Part shown: positions 14,096 through 15,538 of the stretch, one piece after another
How positions within the stretch are numbered: the first letter of the stretch is position 1
Layout of the letters: every line of letters starts with the position of its first letter
Assembly: GCA_900768705.1 (NCBI GenBank)
Contig: CAAGEB010000057.1
Coordinates: forward strand, 1 to 15,538
DNA length: 15,538 nt
Direction of reading: 5' to 3'
Source: Oscillospiraceae bacterium
GTDB lineage: Bacteria; Bacillota; Clostridia; Oscillospirales; Ruminococcaceae
Position numbers and translations under genes: made by a program
Notes under the pieces: generated by a model
The model's input: only the letters and a program-made list of their open reading frames with translations
What the model was told of the DNA's origin: nothing
Database searches by the model: none

Positions 14096-15474
14096 TATGT
14101 AACGAAATGCGATTGAGTTATCTCCGTCTGTGTGTGCAGGTGGAGTATTAGGGATAAGTTTTTGGCAAACAGCGGATTATTGCGGATTTCCGCAGGTAAA
14201 TTCAAAGAATTATTCTCAGATATATGTAAAAAATCGGGGACTCCCGAAGGAGTCCCCATAATTTCGCCGTCAATCGAAATTACAGGGCATCTCTTGTTTC
14301 CGTCTACGCTAATGTTCATATCAGCGTTGGCGGTTTTATTATAGCTGAAATTCCATATAAAGCGGTTATCTTCAACTAATATGGAATTTATGATTTCATC
14401 AAAAAGGTCGGAAGTGTATTCAGGTGAACTCATATCCACCATTCCAGCGAGAGCCTGAGAAACTGCTGTCATATCGCACATACAGCTTTCAAAGAGTTCC
14501 TGCTGTTCTCCACACCTTGATTTTTCGTCCTTGAACTTCTGCAATTCAGCATTATAGGTAGCTTTGAACTCCGCAAATTCTTCCTTATCAATCTGACCGT
14601 CTGTGTAGAGGTCGATAAGATTTCTGAGTTTCTTTTCTACCTTGTCAATCTGTGCGTCAAGGAACAACTCACTGTGCTGAGTATTGTTTCGTGTTGCGTC
14701 GGTGTAATACTTCTTAATGTATTCAAGAGCTATCATCAAATCTTCTTTGCGATTTTTCCAAGCTTCATTAAGAAAGTATTTTGCCATCATTTCCATTTTC
14801 CAGTCTGTAACGGAATGTTCATTGCAGTATCCGTCAGTTTCAAGTCCCATCTTCTCACGCTGAGAAGCTTTACCGTTATTCACTTGATTGTAGCAGACGT
14901 AATTATAAGAGGTAACTCCCTCTTTATTCTTATGATAACGGTTTTTTCTGAAAGATGAGCCACAAGAGCAGCGTAACTTCTTGACCCAAATGTCTCTGGA
15001 AGTGCGATTGCTCTTTTTCTTTTCTTCGCCGTTCTCAACGAGTGTGGTTTTACGCTTCTCTTTGAGGATAGCCTGACATCTGTCCCACTGTTCTTCGGTA
15101 ATAATCGGCTCAAAATCGCCCTTGACATATTCATAGGTATCTCTGTCAAGATTATGGATACGCTTCTGTTCAAGGTAATTATTGCTGTACGACTTGTTGT
15201 AGCCGATATATCCCTTATAAGTGGCGTTTTGCAGTATACGACCTACATTGTGGCAAGTCCATTTTGTAGTACCTGTTGCAGTAAGGCGTTTACGCTCCAT
15301 TAAAATCTTTGCGATTTTCAGCGTTCCGTAGCCTTCTTCGTAAAGGTCGTATATCATACGGACTGTTTCAGCCTGTTCGGGATTGATGGTATAAGTCTCG
15401 CCGGGTTTTCTGTCGTAGCCTAAGATGTTTCCACTGCCATAAAGCTGTTTATTGGCACGGCTGATTCGATATTT
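14083..15474 (-). pseudogene. Second serine recombinase, 3' part only
   Basis: The frame begins after an in-frame TGA at 15475-15477 and reads RISRANKQLYGSGNILGYD, then NPEQAETVRMIYDLYEEG, the start of the recombinase domain of large serine integrases. A zinc ribbon (LRCSCGSSFRK, then VCYNQ and a later YCNEH), a charged coiled-coil stretch and a C-terminal strand-rich part follow. The catalytic resolvase domain is absent, and the DNA upstream belongs to another reading frame and probably another gene. Only about 460 residues remain, and without the active serine they cannot recombine DNA. The last 50 or so codons are read through a terminator-like hairpin and end in unconserved sequence. It is distinct from the first recombinase at 8330-9841. 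Confidence 0.8.
14228..14257 (-). terminator. Rho-independent terminator inside the recombinase frame
   Basis: On the minus strand a perfect 9-bp stem (GGGGACTCC, loop TTCG, GGAGTCCCC; 14257-14236) is followed by GATTTTTT (14228-14233 as A's on the plus strand). This is a textbook terminator with a UUCG tetraloop, yet it is translated as GTPSGVPDFL within the reading frame, about 50 codons before its stop. Confidence 0.75.
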
Positions 15475-15538
15475 TCAAGAATGATTGCTCTGTATCCGTC
15501 AATCTTATCAATCCCATCAGGCAGGATAGATTGATTGA
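15420..15538 (-). CDS. Fragment of an HTH/DUF6017-like protein, running off the window
   Basis: The frame entering from the window edge reads NQSILPDGIDKIDGYRAIILENIE. This resembles the linker and first helix of the C-terminal domain found in HTH replication-initiator-like proteins of Clostridia elements (pattern YREIIRENIEYD). After ENIE the match stops, at the point where the recombinase sequence begins in another frame, and the frame ends at a TAG at 15420-15422. It therefore looks like a gene broken at about 15470-15480 and joined to the recombinase remnant. The match is short and made from memory. Confidence 0.4.
   Translation of the reverse strand, partial: NQSILPDGIDKIDGYRAIILENIESAVPINSFMAVETS

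Overview
The window looks like a Firmicutes (Clostridia) chromosome, probably a Ruminococcus-like member of the Oscillospiraceae. This rests on protein resemblance, strong AAGGAGG-type ribosome binding sites, TATAAT-type promoters and the style of the mobile element. It is a judgement from memory, not a database result.

Positions 1-4962 are core chromosome. A rubrerythrin gene with its own promoter and terminator (308-906) is followed by a convergent minus-strand polyamine operon transcribed speD, then an Orn/Lys/Arg decarboxylase, then speE (4160 down to 917). A P-loop nucleotide-binding protein (4375-4962, +) is transcribed divergently from speD. Both divergent promoters use a TTGCAA -35 box. 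SpeD supplies decarboxylated S-adenosylmethionine, SpeE transfers its aminopropyl group, and the PLP decarboxylase makes the acceptor amine or its precursor.

Positions 4963-7943 carry a one-gene defence island: a 932-residue MmeI-like (type IIL) restriction-modification enzyme with intact nuclease and methyltransferase motifs. It is bracketed by two copies of a 19-bp sequence, the first being the 3' end of the P-loop gene. Its specificity region is visibly AT-richer than the rest of the gene.

From about 8100 to 13000 lies a compact integrative and mobilizable element. On the minus strand it has a winged-helix protein, a DUF3847 protein, an IncQ-type oriT, a MobA/MobL (MobQ) relaxase, a 55-residue acidic protein and a large serine recombinase. 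The relaxase appears to have ATC where relatives have their ATG start. A 264-bp block of seven short perfect or near-perfect hairpins fills most of the space between the winged-helix gene and DUF3847, and a second hairpin cluster lies at the 3' end of the recombinase gene.

From about 13000 to 13810 the DNA is gene debris: two broken BRO-N (antirepressor-like) fragments separated by seven degenerate 40-47-bp direct repeats, mostly in adjacent pairs. From 14083 to the window end is the 3' part of a second serine recombinase. It lacks its catalytic domain within the window, has an in-frame stop near 15475, and carries a terminator-like hairpin inside its reading frame. Immediately upstream is what looks like a fragment of a different gene (a C-terminal piece of an HTH/DUF6017-like protein), so this end is a mosaic of decayed elements.

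The most unusual structures are the seven-hairpin block (12377-12640), the paired repeat/BRO-debris region (13016-13810), and the oriT with the non-standard relaxase start.
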